Shown one piece after another: positions 52,347-60,572 of a DNA stretch of 64,000 nt. Made by a program: the position numbers and the translations under genes. How positions within the stretch are numbered: the stretch's first letter is position 1; every line of letters begins with the position of its first letter. Under the pieces are notes generated by a model. It did no database searches. It saw only the letters and a list, made by a program, of their open reading frames with translations, and was not told the DNA's origin. Where the stretch lies: the NCBI GenBank assembly GCA_947000775.1, contig CAMQGK010000647.1, forward strand, positions 295,001 to 359,000, in the 5' to 3' direction. This DNA is from Pterois miles (taxonomy: Eukaryota; Chordata; Actinopteri; Perciformes; Scorpaenidae).

Positions 52347-52939
52347 CAAAAGACAAGACGGGCAGAGAGAGAGAGAGAGGGACAGAAGACAAGACAGGCG
52401 AGAGAGAGAGAGAGAGAGAGAGAGAGGGACAGAAGACGAGAGAGAGAGGGACAGAAGACGAGAGAGAGAGGGACAGAAGACGAGAGAGAGAGAGGGACAG
52501 AAGACAAGACGGGCAGAGAGAGAGAGAGAGGGGGACAGAAGACAAGACGGGCAGAGAGAGAGAGAGGGACAGAAGACAAGACGGGCAAAGAGAGAGAGAG
52601 AGAGAGAGAGAGGGACAGAAGACAAGACGGGCAGAGAGAAAGAGAGAGAGGGACAGAAGACAAGACGGGCAGGGAGAGAGAGAGAGAGAGAGAGAGAGAG
52701 GGACAAAAGACAAGACGGGCAGAGAGAGAGAGGGACAGAAGACAAGACAGGCAGAGAGAGAGAGAGAGAGAGGGACAGAAGACGAGAGAGAGAGAGGGAC
52801 AGAAGACAAGTGAGAGAGAGGGACAGAAGACAAGACGGGCAGAGAGAGAGAGAGAGGGACAGAAGACAAGACGGGCAGAGAGAGAAAGAGAGGGACAGAA
52901 GACAAGACGGGCAGAGAGAGAGGGACAGAAGACAAGACG

Positions 52940-52988
<49 letters not shown>

Positions 52989-53080
52989 ACAGAAGACAAG
53001 ACGGGCAGAGAGAGAGAGAGAGAGAGAGGGACAAAAGACAAGACGGGCAGAGAGAGAGAGAGAGAGAGGGACAGAAGACA

Positions 53081-53153
<73 letters not shown>

Positions 53154-53428
53154 GAGGGACAGAAGACGAGAGAGAGAGAGAGGGACAGAAGACAAGACAG
53201 GCAGAGAGAGAGAGAGAGAGGGACAGAAGACAAGACAGGCAGAGAGAGAGAGAGAGAGGGACAGAAGACAAGACGGGCAGAGAGAGAGAGAGGGACAGAA
53301 GACAAGACGGGCAAAGAGAGAGAGAGAGAGAGGGGGACAGAAGACAAGACGGGCAGAGAGAAAGAGAGAGAGGGACAGAAGACAAGACGGGCAGAGAGAG
53401 AGAGAGAGAGAGGGACAGAAGACAAGAC

Positions 53429-53487
<59 letters not shown>

Positions 53488-55272
53488 CAGAAGAGAGAGA
53501 GAGAGAGAGAGGGACAGAAGACAAGACAGGCAGAGAGAGAGAGAGAGAGGGACAGAAGACAAGACAGGCAGAGAGAGAGAGAGAGAGGGACAGAAGACAA
53601 GACGGGCAGAGAGAGAGAGAGAGGGACAGAAGACAAGACGGGCAAAGAGAGAGAGAGAGAGAGAGGGGGACAGAAGACAAGACGGGCAGAGAGAAAGAGA
53701 GAGAGGGACAGAAGACAAGACGGGCAGAGAGAGAGAGAGAGAGAGAGGGACAGAAGACAAGACGGGCAGAGAGAGAGACAGAAGACAGGCAGAGAAAGGG
53801 GGAGAGAGAGAGAGAGAGAGAGCGAGAGACAGAAGACAGGCAGAGAAAGGGAGAGAAAGAGACAGAAGACAGGCAGAGAAAGGGAGAGAGAGAGACAGAA
53901 GACAAGCAGAGAAAGGGGGAGAGAGAGAGTGAGAGACAGAAGACAGGCAGAGAAAGGGGGAGAGAGAGCGAGAGACAGGCAGAGAAAGGGAGAGAGAGAG
54001 AGACAGAAGAAGAGAAAGAGACAGGAGAGAGACAGATAGAGAAGGTGTCAGACAGACAGACAGACAGACAGAGAAGGAGAGAGACAGAAACAGAGACAGA
54101 GAAGGAGAGAGACAGGAGAGAGAAACAGAGAGACAGATGGAACAAGACAGACAGGCAGAGAAGGAGACAGAGAAAGACAGTGAAGTAGAGAGAGACAGAC
54201 AGTCAGACAGAGGAGAGAGAGGCAAACAGAAGGAGAGAGAGACAGACAGAGAAGGAGACAGAGAGACAGAAGGAGAGAGACACAGAGACAGACAGTCTGT
54301 CTGCCTGTCTGTCTGTCTGCCTCCTCAATCAGTCTTCTCGTCTAACTTTTGGCAAGAAAGCAAATCAGCATATCTCCCAAAATGTCTAATTATTTCTTTA
54401 ACACCCGTTCACTTATTATCGTGGTCTCACATGTGAATCTTGGTCTGTTCCAGGTGGGTTTCATTGACTACATCGTCCACCCGCTGTGGGAGACGTGGGC
54501 TGACCTGGTGCATCCAGACGCCCAGGAGCTGCTAGACATGCTGGAGGAGAACAGGGAGTGGTATCTGAACACCATGCCCCAGTCTCCCTCACCTCCCCCG
54601 GACAGACACCTACAGCACGACCGCTTCCAGTTCGAACTCACCCTGGAGGACCTGGAGCACAATAACCACAACCACATACACCTGAGGAACAACGGCCGGA
54701 GGAGCGGCTGTGACGACGGCGGTGCCGACGGAATGCAGGACGATGCAGAAACTGATAAAGAAGACGAAGAAAATCACAACAGCGAACACAACGGAGTCCG
54801 GGATGAGGAGGAGGAGGAGGAGACTGGAGAAAGAGAAGAAGAGGAGGAAGAGGTGAAGGAGACCACAGAGGAGGAGGAACATGGAGAGGATGAAGTAGAA
54901 GAAGACGGAGGGCAGACGGATGCAGCGGAGGATGAGGAGACAAAAGAAGAAGAGAGAGAGAATGAGCAACATCAGGAAGGAGAAGAGGATAAGGAGGAGA
55001 ATGGTGCAGAAAATGACGAGGCAAAGACGGAGGAAGGAGAAGTCGAGGCAACTTTGGAAAAGGAAGAGATAGAAGTGGACGTTGAGGAGGAAGAAGAAAT
55101 AGAAAAAGAGGATGAGATGGAGGAGGAAGAAGAGGGGGCAGCAGAGACGGAGGAAAATGTAGAAGAAGAGGAGGGCGAGCAAGTGGGGGAAGAGAAAGGA
55201 GAGTTGGAAGAAGCAAAAGAGGAGGAGGCACCAGTTGAGGATGAAGCTGGAAAGGAGGAAGAGGAAAGTTAG
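21432..55272 (+). CDS. pde4a: cAMP-specific 3',5'-phosphodiesterase 4A, long isoform (complete, 16 coding exons, 885 aa)
   Basis: PDE4 enzymes hydrolyse cAMP to AMP. Exons: 21432-21473, 22386-22520, 24445-24572, 24680-24862, 24942-24981, 25278-25348, 27230-27392, 28438-28531, 28636-28793, 29659-29757, 29875-30039, 31947-32046, 32155-32309, 35136-35258, 35400-35582 and 54454-55272. All junctions are GT-AG and all phases join. Human PDE4A4 has 886 residues. Catalytic residues are present: H404 and H408 (YHNSLH), H444 and D445 (HDVDHP), D562 (HCADLSNP), Q613 and F616 (SQVGF). Paralogue choice rests on UCR1 (DYDMSPKT is the PDE4A form), VHPDAQE, and linkage to cdc37. Some tail features (LPLYRQW, acidic run after the FQF motif) recall PDE4C, so pde4c is the alternative. 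The last intron is 18.9 kb of tandem repeat. Confidence 0.93.
21934..22009. repeat. (GT)n microsatellite, pde4a intron 1
   Basis: A GT tract of about 76 bp, ending in gagagtgagtgtgagagag. A separate (CA)n tract lies at about 22190-22225 in the same intron. On one RNA strand the two could pair, since GT and CA are complementary and only about 180 bp apart. Confidence 0.92.
22648..23952 (-). mobile_element. hAT-like MITE family A, inverted copy split by an insertion (pde4a intron 2)
   Basis: It begins TAGGGCTGTAAA, runs through 'ttgacctctgacctcaagat' and 'tgacagctgttgttgcctgt' in reverse family order to about 23240, and resumes at 23893 with 'ctatggacaatcacgtgatt', ending near ACAGCCCTGA. About 650 bp of unrelated sequence separates the halves. 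A perfect DR1 (TGACCTCTGACCT) lies at 22869-22881. Confidence 0.75.
24680..28793 (+). CDS. pde4a: pde4a exons 4-9: UCR1, linker and UCR2
   Basis: Exon 4 carries the PKA site RRESF (Ser137, equivalent to human PDE4A4 Ser140) and SDSDYDMSPKT. Exon 5 encodes EDFIVTPFAQ and exon 6 VLASLRSVRSNF, completing UCR1. Exon 7 holds the linker and the start of UCR2 (LDTLEELDWCLDQLET, SVSEMASNK). Exon 8 encodes FKRMLNRELSHLSEMSRSGN. Exon 9 encodes DKQNEVEIPSPT and RFGVNTDHEDELAK. UCR1 and UCR2 form the regulatory module that mediates dimerisation and activation by PKA in long PDE4 forms. The intron between exons 6 and 7 holds the inverted M1 minisatellite. Confidence 0.92.
25690..26085 (-). repeat. Minisatellite M1 array, inverted copy (pde4a intron 6)
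   Basis: About 13 tandem units near 30 bp, containing 'gcctaaacctaaagaagttg' and then 'tagttttactg'. This is the reverse complement of the unit at 1695-2350. The period is a multiple of three, so a 10-residue repeat frame stays open through it; that frame is an artefact. Confidence 0.87.
26086..27229. other. pde4a: pde4a intron 6 remainder; no gene seen
   Basis: No exon was recognised. A stretch at about 26190-26250 (ggaagtaaacatggaccca and following bases) resembles the interior of the TA MITE at 4819-4932. A possible promoter for a short PDE4 form between UCR1 and UCR2 cannot be excluded. Confidence 0.4.
27634..27976 (-). repeat. Dispersed repeat R1, copy 2 (pde4a intron 7)
   Basis: Reverse complement of the element at 1-343, ending 'gcgatgctaacttcctggtt' then 'ggcttacaaa'. 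Divergence is moderate and spread along the element. A short (TAATA)n-like AT tract follows at 28020-28065. Confidence 0.7.
29035..29180 (+). repeat. Dispersed fish repeat fragment and (TCTA)n (pde4a intron 9)
   Basis: 'gatatctcaggaacaggcaa' followed by 'caaatttggcacaaatgtcc' and 'caaggatgagctgattag' is a block I recognise as a frequent teleost interspersed repeat. A short TCTG/TCTA tetranucleotide tract follows. The element class is not assigned. Confidence 0.5.
29659..35582 (+). CDS. pde4a: pde4a exons 10-15: catalytic domain
   Basis: Six exons encode the PDE4 metallohydrolase core. Exon 11 has YHNSLHAADV (general-acid His404 and metal ligand His408). Exon 12 has AAIHDVDHPGVSNQF (His444, Asp445). 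Exon 13 has MYNDESVLENHHLAVGFKLL. Exon 14 has VETKKVTSSGVLLLD, which includes the basic ERK docking segment of PDE4s. Exon 15 has HCADLSNPTK (Asp562) and ends at Gln613, the invariant purine-binding glutamine. Spacing between these residues is identical to PDE4D2 (H160, H164, H200, D201, D318, Q369). No key residue is missing, so an active enzyme is predicted. Confidence 0.94.
30049..30141. repeat. Compound (CACG)n(CA)n microsatellite, pde4a intron 11
   Basis: Tandem cgca/cacg units are followed by a CA tract, starting 10 bp after the donor of exon 11. Alternating purine-pyrimidine sequence of this kind can adopt Z-DNA. Confidence 0.92.
30142..31946. other. pde4a: pde4a intron 11 remainder, with (AAT)n at 30885-30930
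   Basis: AT-rich sequence without a recognised exon. A trinucleotide AAT tract of about 45 bp lies at 30885-30930. Low-complexity leucine-rich frames opposite it are artefacts. Confidence 0.6.
33100..33515 (+). mobile_element. MITE-like element with ACCTCCGCCAAG inverted termini (pde4a intron 13)
   Basis: ACCTCCGCCAAG at 33129-33140 is the exact reverse complement of CTTGGCGGAGGT at 33493-33504. The interior contains 'gatcagatctggatcagcct', 'aaatttcatgagctttggg' and 'gtttttgagttatcttgaac', a block I recognise as recurrent in teleost introns. Outer ends (agcactcggagagtgcag on the left) are not symmetrical, so the exact boundaries are uncertain. Confidence 0.65.
33525..34560 (+). repeat. Degenerate AGATATC minisatellite M2, interrupted (pde4a intron 13)
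   Basis: Repeated modules of roughly 35-40 bp carry 'agatatctgtaat' plus 'tttgactagtcataattc'-like sequence. They fill about 33525-33720 and about 34235-34560, with roughly 500 bp of unrelated sequence between. The units are diverged, so the array is old. Confidence 0.65.
35605..37150 (+). repeat. AT satellite, diverged monomer zone (left flank), pde4a intron 15
   Basis: Tandem, irregular copies of a 25-27 bp monomer close to AGTCATAGTATAGTATGTCG plus an A-run. The zone starts only a few tens of bases after the donor of exon 15. Monomers vary in A-run length and in TCG/TTG after TATG. Unlike the central block there is no regular higher-order period. Confidence 0.9.
36608..36665 (+). mobile_element. 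SINE 3'-tail relic inside the satellite
   Basis: 'gaatttctccactgtgggac', then 'caataaaggaatatc' and a (TTATC)n-like tail match the 3' ends of the SINE copies elsewhere in the window. It contains AATAAA at 36634-36639, a potential premature poly(A) signal in sense orientation within the pde4a intron. Confidence 0.7.
37150..46090 (+). repeat. AT satellite, homogenised 154-bp higher-order repeat, pde4a intron 15
   Basis: A regular repeat of about 154 bp; successive anchors (tatgtcgaa or tatgttgaa before atttcatgaaaa) fall at 38101, 38255, 38409, 38565 and 38719. Each period holds four related subunits of about 38 bp. They are distinguished by 'tatgtcgaaaaatttcatga', 'gaatcttgaaaaatttcatg', 'tatgttaaacaatattatga' and 'attatgttgaaaaatctcat'. 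Each subunit is the flanking 25-27 bp monomer plus a short extension. About 58 periods fit. Larger internal duplications are visible from 42.8 to 45.7 kb. Confidence 0.92.
46091..48291 (+). repeat. AT satellite, diverged monomer zone (right flank)
   Basis: Irregular 25-27 bp monomers like those at 35605-37150 return after the higher-order block. One local duplication of about 110 bp is obvious: the segment with 'gtacaccaaaaagtcatata' and a T-run occurs at about 46698 and 46800. Confidence 0.9.
48292..48728 (+). mobile_element. Novel 437-bp TIR element inserted in the satellite
   Basis: Non-satellite DNA begins CTGTTAC and ends GTAACAG, a 7-bp inverted terminus. It is flanked by TGT on both sides (48289-48291 and 48729-48731). 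Removing the element and one TGT restores 'tatgttgcaaaa', a variant seen intact in this satellite near 46537. This shows a real insertion with a 3-bp target duplication. The interior is of mixed composition with no transposase frame. Confidence 0.72.
48729..49095 (+). repeat. AT satellite, last monomers before the GA array
   Basis: Diverged AGTATAGTATGTC monomers continue past the inserted element and stop at about 49095, where 'cagcctgtttgcaagtcaag' introduces the GA-rich array. Confidence 0.85.
49110..54020 (+). repeat. GA-rich minisatellite, about 4.9 kb, pde4a intron 15
   Basis: Tandem, length-variable units join a (GA)n tract to the core 'gggacagaagacaagacggg' followed by 'cagaga'; shorter units have 'gggacagaagacgaga'. 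The plus strand is almost all purine plus a regular C, with very little T. Several reading frames on both strands therefore remain open for 1000-1700 codons. These are composition artefacts and not genes. Units vary mainly in GA length and in gggca versus ggca, so parts are recently amplified. Confidence 0.95.
54021..54330 (+). repeat. GACA/TGTC tract with inverted repeats, before pde4a exon 16
   Basis: The array decays into (GACA)n at about 54050-54071 and again near 54286. It then flips to (CTGT)n at 54296-54320. 'agacagac' and 'gtctgtct' around 54286-54302 form a perfect 8-bp dyad with one central base. The tract ends about 120 bp before the acceptor of exon 16. Confidence 0.8.
54454..55272 (+). 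CDS. pde4a: pde4a exon 16: end of catalytic domain and acidic tail
   Basis: It starts VGFIDYIVHPLWETWADLV, supplying Phe616 of the substrate clamp, and ends at TAG 55270-55272. MPQSPSPPP places Ser657 in a P-x-S-P ERK consensus, and RFQFELTLEDLE supplies the FQF docking motif. The final roughly 200 residues are low-complexity and extremely acidic, first His/Asn-rich and then long Glu/Asp runs encoded by GAG/GAA/GAT codons. Mammalian PDE4A and PDE4C also have acidic tails, but this one is much more monotonous. The purine-rich coding strand continues the base bias of the adjacent intron array. Confidence 0.92.
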   Translation: MGFIDYIVHPLWETWADLVHPDAQELLDMLEENREWYLNTMPQSPSPPPDRHLQHDRFQFELTLEDLEHNNHNHIHLRNNGRRSGCDDGGADGMQDDAETDKEDEENHNSEHNGVRDEEEEEETGEREEEEEEVKETTEEEEHGEDEVEEDGGQTDAAEDEETKEEERENEQHQEGEEDKEENGAENDEAKTEEGEVEATLEKEEIEVDVEEEEEIEKEDEMEEEEEGAAETEENVEEEEGEQVGEEKGELEEAKEEEAPVEDEAGKEEEES

Positions 55273-56400
55273 TGTCAGTGAAGAAAGGTTAACGAGAGAT
55301 GCCTGGGAGGCTTCGACGGTTAGCAGTAAGACGGAGGAGGACGAAGAGCTAAAGACGCACTTCTCTCCAGACAACGCGCTCTGACTACTTCATCACGTGA
55401 CGCTCTCAGCTCAAGTCTCAACTGCGGACGTCTTAAACAAACTTCACGGCTCACAGACGGACAGCACCGGAGCGTACGCCTTCCCGAACAGCCAGATTGT
55501 TGCAGCGTCTCGATCAACTGGTAGTGATAGAAAAACTTTACGTCTTCACCACCGAGTATCTGTACATCCATCACTGCCGTAAGGAATAAAATGGAGGATA
55601 AAAGTTGAGAACTAGTTTTATCGACCTTTTGTAGCTTCTGAAAATCTAAAAAAAACAAACAAAAAAACTGAAATGCGTACATGCAAATAAGTGCGATCTC
55701 ATGGACTACTACCCATCATTTCTCTGTTCCTGTCTCGTTTATGAGGAAGATACCACCACACACACGCCGACCAACAACTGTTAAAAGAATGTCAACTTCC
55801 TCGGTTTGTCAGAAAAGAGAATTTAATAACGTCTGCAAAGTGTCTGTCGTCTTATATTTACTACAAAAACTTTCCACTTGTAAACAAGATGCTGAGATCA
55901 ACTTTGGGCTCTGGTCTAGGAACAGTTTAACCTCCTCACATACTAACCTTAAAGCCACAATGCTGGTTTTCTGAATAATATCTGGACCGCTTTGTCAAAG
56001 TGGAAACATATGCAGTCCAGCTCAAAAGGCTGACCTGTTGTACGTGTCGATGTCGGTTCATGTTTAAAAAAAAAACAAAAAAAAAACACCCAGTATTCAT
56101 CCCCTCGCGGCAGTTTCACCACTACCAGACTGTGAGTTTGATTCCCAGGTGAATCGTGCCAAACTGACCAGCACTAAGCAATTCAGCCTTCCTCCAAGCA
56201 AGGTGGCTACTCGTCCATGAAGCAATGAACTGTGGGACCAGGGTACATGGGTGTGACGGTCTTCCACAAATCCCTTTTTTTCTTTGTTTTGTTTTTGTAA
56301 AAATGGTATTTGGCACTTTATCTAACACCCCTGTGACATATATGTACATAATAAACATGTATTTTAATCTGCTGATGTCATAATAAATATGATCAATGAA
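55273..56400 (+). promoter_or_regulatory. pde4a: pde4a 3'UTR with candidate poly(A) signals
   Basis: AATAAA occurs at 55585-55590 (about 315 bp after the stop), 56350-56355 and 56382-56387. The first is the most likely. Composition is balanced up to about 56000 and repeats resume at 56440, which suggests the transcribed region ends before then. Short open frames here show no known similarity. Confidence 0.5.
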
Positions 56401-56434
56401 GTTCATGGGTTGGTCTTTTCAGTTGCAGGTCTCA

Positions 56435-57760
56435 GACAAGTCAAAATATAGAATGTCATAAAAAGTCACAGTACAGTATGTCAAAAATGAGATGTTAAGT
56501 CAGTAATGTTAGACAACAAGTTATAATATAGTATACCCTAAATATAAGATAAGTCAAAGTATACTATGCCATAGAAATGCCAAGTCTTTATAAGTCATAG
56601 TCATTTAATAGGTCAGTCATAGTCACTACTAGTCATAGTATAGTATGCCCGAAAAAGTGAAGTCATAGTATATGTATGTTGAAAAAGTTTTTTTTTTTTT
56701 GAAGTCATAGTATGTCAAAAAGTAAAAAAAAAGTCCTAGTGTAATATGTTGAAAAAGGTTTTTAAAAGTATATGAGTAGTATACTATATATCAGTATAGT
56801 ATGTTGAAAAAAGTTTTAAAAAGTCATAGTATAGTCATAGAATTTCAGTATGTTGAATAAAAGTCATAGTATGTCAAAAAGTTTTTAAAATACTCAGTAT
56901 AATGTCAAAAAATTCATTATAGTATGTTGAAAAGTTTTTTTAAAAAGTCTGTTGAAAGAGTTTCAATAAAGTATGTCGAAAAAAGTACAAATCATAGTAT
57001 AGTATATCGAATAAAGTCATAGGTATGTTGAAAAAAGTTTTTAAGAGTCAGTGTAGTCTGTCAAAAAGAGTTTCAGTATAGTATGTGGATTTTTAAAAAA
57101 AAAACAGTCATAGTATAGTCTGTTGAAAAAATAGTTTTAGTATAGTATGTCAAAAAAGTAAATAAAAAGTAAAAATATAGTATGTTGAAAAAGGTTTTTA
57201 AAAAAATCAGTACAGTATGTCAAATTTTTCTTTAAGTCATAGTATAGCATGTTGAAAAAAATAAAAAAAGTCACAGTATAGTATGTTGTAAAAATAGTTT
57301 TAGTATATGTAAAAAAAGTCATAGTATAGTATGTCCAAAAGTAAAAAAAAAAAAAAAAAATCATAGTATAGCATGTCAACAAAAAGTATAAAAAGTATAG
57401 TCTGTCGAAAAAAGTCAGTATAGTATGCTGAAAAAAGTTTTTTTAAAAGTCGTAGTATGGAAAAAAAAAGTCAGCATAATGTAGAAAAACAGTTTAAACA
57501 AATCAGTATTGTATTATAGTCATGAAAAAATCCTTGTACATTGAAGTGAAAGTAATAGCATAGCACGTTGCAAAAAAGTCACAATATGTCAAAAAAGTGA
57601 TAGTATGTCATAAATAAATTCATTAAAAATGTTTTTAGCATGCCATAAAACAATTCAAATATAACATGCCATTAAAATGTCGTAGTATATTATGCCATAA
57701 AATTACATAAAATTATAATAATTTGGTATGTCAGAAATATAAAAATAATTATGAAAAATG
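56435..57760 (+). repeat. AT satellite monomers, second locus (3' of pde4a)
   Basis: Diverged copies of the intron 15 monomer (gtcatagtatagtatgttga plus A-runs) in the same orientation. They are interspersed with T-runs and do not form the 154-bp higher-order repeat. Confidence 0.85.
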
Positions 57761-58945
57761 TCATGTCTAAAAAAAGAGGTTACATGGCTACAGTATATTT
57801 GTGAACAGTAATGAGGAAATGTCTGTCTGGTCTACAAAATACACTGTTGTATTATCAAAAAGTGTTAATTTACTTAAATGTACTGACTTTTTCAGTGAAA
57901 ACGTGACGTTTCTTTAATGTAACATTACTATTTCTGAGGGAACATTTTATATTGCTGTGAAAACATCTTCAACCAACCGGATTTATTAGTTTCTCACCAA
58001 AAACAACATTTTCTAAGATTACATTTGAACACATCATGATAACGTTATAATTTAGCTTTGCCTCATTTTTGCTGAATATACTTGAATGCATCATGATGTA
58101 ATTGAGCATCGTTACCATTTCTCCTCCCGAGTTTTTAACACAGATTTATTGTTCACAGTGTTAACATTATCAGGGATTGGCAACTAGAAAGCATTTATTA
58201 TGTCGGTCTTTGGATTGTAAATTTTTACTGAATATCTGCTGATAATGATTGTCAGTACAACTTTATTCCACACTATAATGGTTAAACTGTGTAATCAATC
58301 CACAGGTCACACATGTGCCCAACCGTGGGGGTGATCCATACAGATAAACTACTCATTAGCAAGAAGCATAATTGCTAAAAGTATAAAGAGTCCACCCGGG
58401 CACGCTGACCGCAAAGAGGCATGTGTGCACCGTCCACATGAGGTGTAAAAACAGCACTCGTGTAAAATATAAATGTTAGTTTGTAAAGAAATAAATGAGT
58501 ACTCTCCCCCTCTCCACTCAAAAAAAAAAAAAACAAGTCGTAGTGGCATCTGTTCAACACTAAGAAATATGTAACACTGAAACTGGTCACTTCAGATTGA
58601 ACTATAATGAGACCTCAGGGTGATTATTTTCTAAAAACTTTTTTTCTTGTTTTTGGATTTAGACAATTTTGTGAGACATAATTTGAGTTTTACAGACTGC
58701 ATTTAATGACGACGTGGCACAGCAACACATAGTTGGACTGAGGGACAATAGGCAGACAAGCATTCAAAGAAATATTCACATTGGCTTTAAGTCATCCAGA
58801 AACAAACTTTTACTTTGCAGCCTGTTTTGAACTTTATGTAAATCTGACAGCAATAGATGATTAAGCAGGTTAAGCGGCTCTAAATTTGTTGCTCTGAGCT
58901 CAAAATTATAAAGCTGGAAATCAGAAAACACGGATCATACAAAAT
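57761..58945. other. Intergenic; nothing coding seen
   Basis: AT-rich sequence with no recognised gene or element. Confidence 0.55.
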
Positions 58946-58950
58946 TAGCG

Positions 58951-59996
58951 TTGCGTCCGAAATCACATACTACTACATACCAAATATGTGTACTAGGGGT
59001 GGGGAAAAACAAAATCAGTTCAGTATGTATCACAATGTTTTTTTTCTGATTTTGAAATAGATTTTTTAAATGCCAGAATCACTCTATTTGCTTCATTTGA
59101 GGAAAAAGGAAGCAGCGAGTCAAAACGATATGACGTGCACCTTCACGTGTTAAATCCAAAGTGGTAAACACTACACAGACAGTAAAGTATGGAAACACTT
59201 TGGGTTTCATTGCAGGAAAAGCAGCGCTAGACAACATGGCTGAAGCTACATGCTAACTGTCATGGACAGGAAACGTTATCGTATTGCGGTATCGTGCGGT
59301 CAAGCCGGCTGTCACTCATCTCTGTGGTCAAATCGGCCGATGCTACTGTGCATCACCCATATACTGACATTTATGTTAAATGCGTTCAAACTGCCGCGAT
59401 GGAGCTGATCATGGATGTGTAAAGGGAACAGAGCTGACGGGAGAGCTAGTGACGGATGGATGTATGGAAATAAGATTGATTGGATTATACTGACTATAAG
59501 TTTAAAACATTACATGTCCCTTATAAATTGAATAGAAAATACCACTAATTTGGGAGGGAAATGTGTAATCTTTGATTTTTGGGTTGCTAGAAAAAAAGTT
59601 AATAAATAAGCTGTAATTTACATCGTCACTTCTTGAGAGCCTCCTTGCTGGTTGGAGACATGTAACCATGGTAACCCAGACAACCTCATGTGACTAAAAC
59701 AATTTGTGAGAATCAAAGTCTGAGATAATTTTATATAAATATTACCCCTTCCAAAGTGAAATCTTAAATTGAAGCGTTATTGACGATACAGAGCTGTCTG
59801 CCATTAGGCCATGAATGTTGTCATCACTGCATTGCACTGTTATATTTATGCCGCCGTGGTGTCCAGCATTGCATACTGTAATACTTCACCAGAAAAAGTA
59901 TGCACTTTGTGTACTATTGGTTTCGTGCTAAGGTTTCAAACATCTCACACTGTTTTAGTGCACAGAACAGTAGTTAGCATGGCATTTCGGACGCAA
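58951..59996. mobile_element. Candidate DNA transposon relic with TTGCGTCCGAAAT termini
   Basis: TTGCGTCCGAAATCACAT at 58951 is inverted at the right as GGCATTTCGGACGCAA (59981-59996). The arms are about 1.05 kb apart, and the left arm is followed by 'actactacatac' as in common teleost repeats with this terminus. No transposase frame or convincing target duplication was found, so the two arms could be separate fragments. Confidence 0.45.
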
Positions 59997-60270
59997 TCTT
60001 AGTAACAGTGGCTTAGAAAGAGTTAACAATAGTCTCAAATCTTCGGTGGCTGCGAGAGCTCAACACACTGAAACTTTAGAAAACAAGCAAACAAATTAAG
60101 AAATGATCTTTACGACTTTGACTAAACAGACATTAAAAAAAGCTGGAAAATATTAAAAACACAAGCAAATTAATATGTTATTAATATGTTAATATGCTAA
60201 TAACATTGTCAACCGCTTACATTAGATTAAGTTGACCAAATAACGTGATGTTTGAGTGTTTACTAGGACT

Positions 60271-60572
60271 GTCAATCGATTTAAATACGTAATTGTGATT
60301 AACTGCATGATTGTCCATAGTTCATCGCAAATCAATGTTTTATCTGTTCTAAATGTACCTTAAAGGGAGATTTGTCAGTTGGACGTGGGCAAATATTCTG
60401 CTTTTTGCAAATAGATAGTATATATTATGTATGTATATATTAATTATTGGGAATCAGTTAACACAAAACAATGTCAAAAATTGTCCACAAACCCTCGCTG
60501 GTACTTCATTTAGCATAAAAAATATGCTCAAATCATAACATGGCAAACTGCAGCCCAACAGGCAACAACTTT
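60271..60572 (+). mobile_element. hAT-like MITE family A, 3'-truncated copy
   Basis: It begins TAGGACTGTCAATCGATTTA and continues through 'accttaaagggagatttgtc' and 'aaatcataacatggcaaact' to 'cagcccaacaggcaacaac', then breaks off. The DR1 segment and right terminus are missing. Confidence 0.78.

Noticed and set aside
50204..54039. Plus-strand open frames reading RERERDRRQDGQ repeats
   Set aside because: Same array in the sense direction. The frames shift between units and only reflect repeat composition inside a pde4a intron.
49095..54225. Minus-strand open frames of over 1500 codons in all three frames, rich in SLSLSL and VFCPSLSL
   Set aside because: They are mutually overlapping shadows of the GA minisatellite, whose near lack of T on the plus strand removes stop codons. 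There are no domains, no non-repeat sequence and no independent promoter.
54454..55272. Calling the phosphodiesterase pde4c
   Set aside because: The acidic tail, LPLYRQW and PQSP motif favour it, but the UCR1 sequence DYDMSPKT, VHPDAQE and cdc37 linkage favour pde4a. A phylogeny of PDE4A-D would decide.
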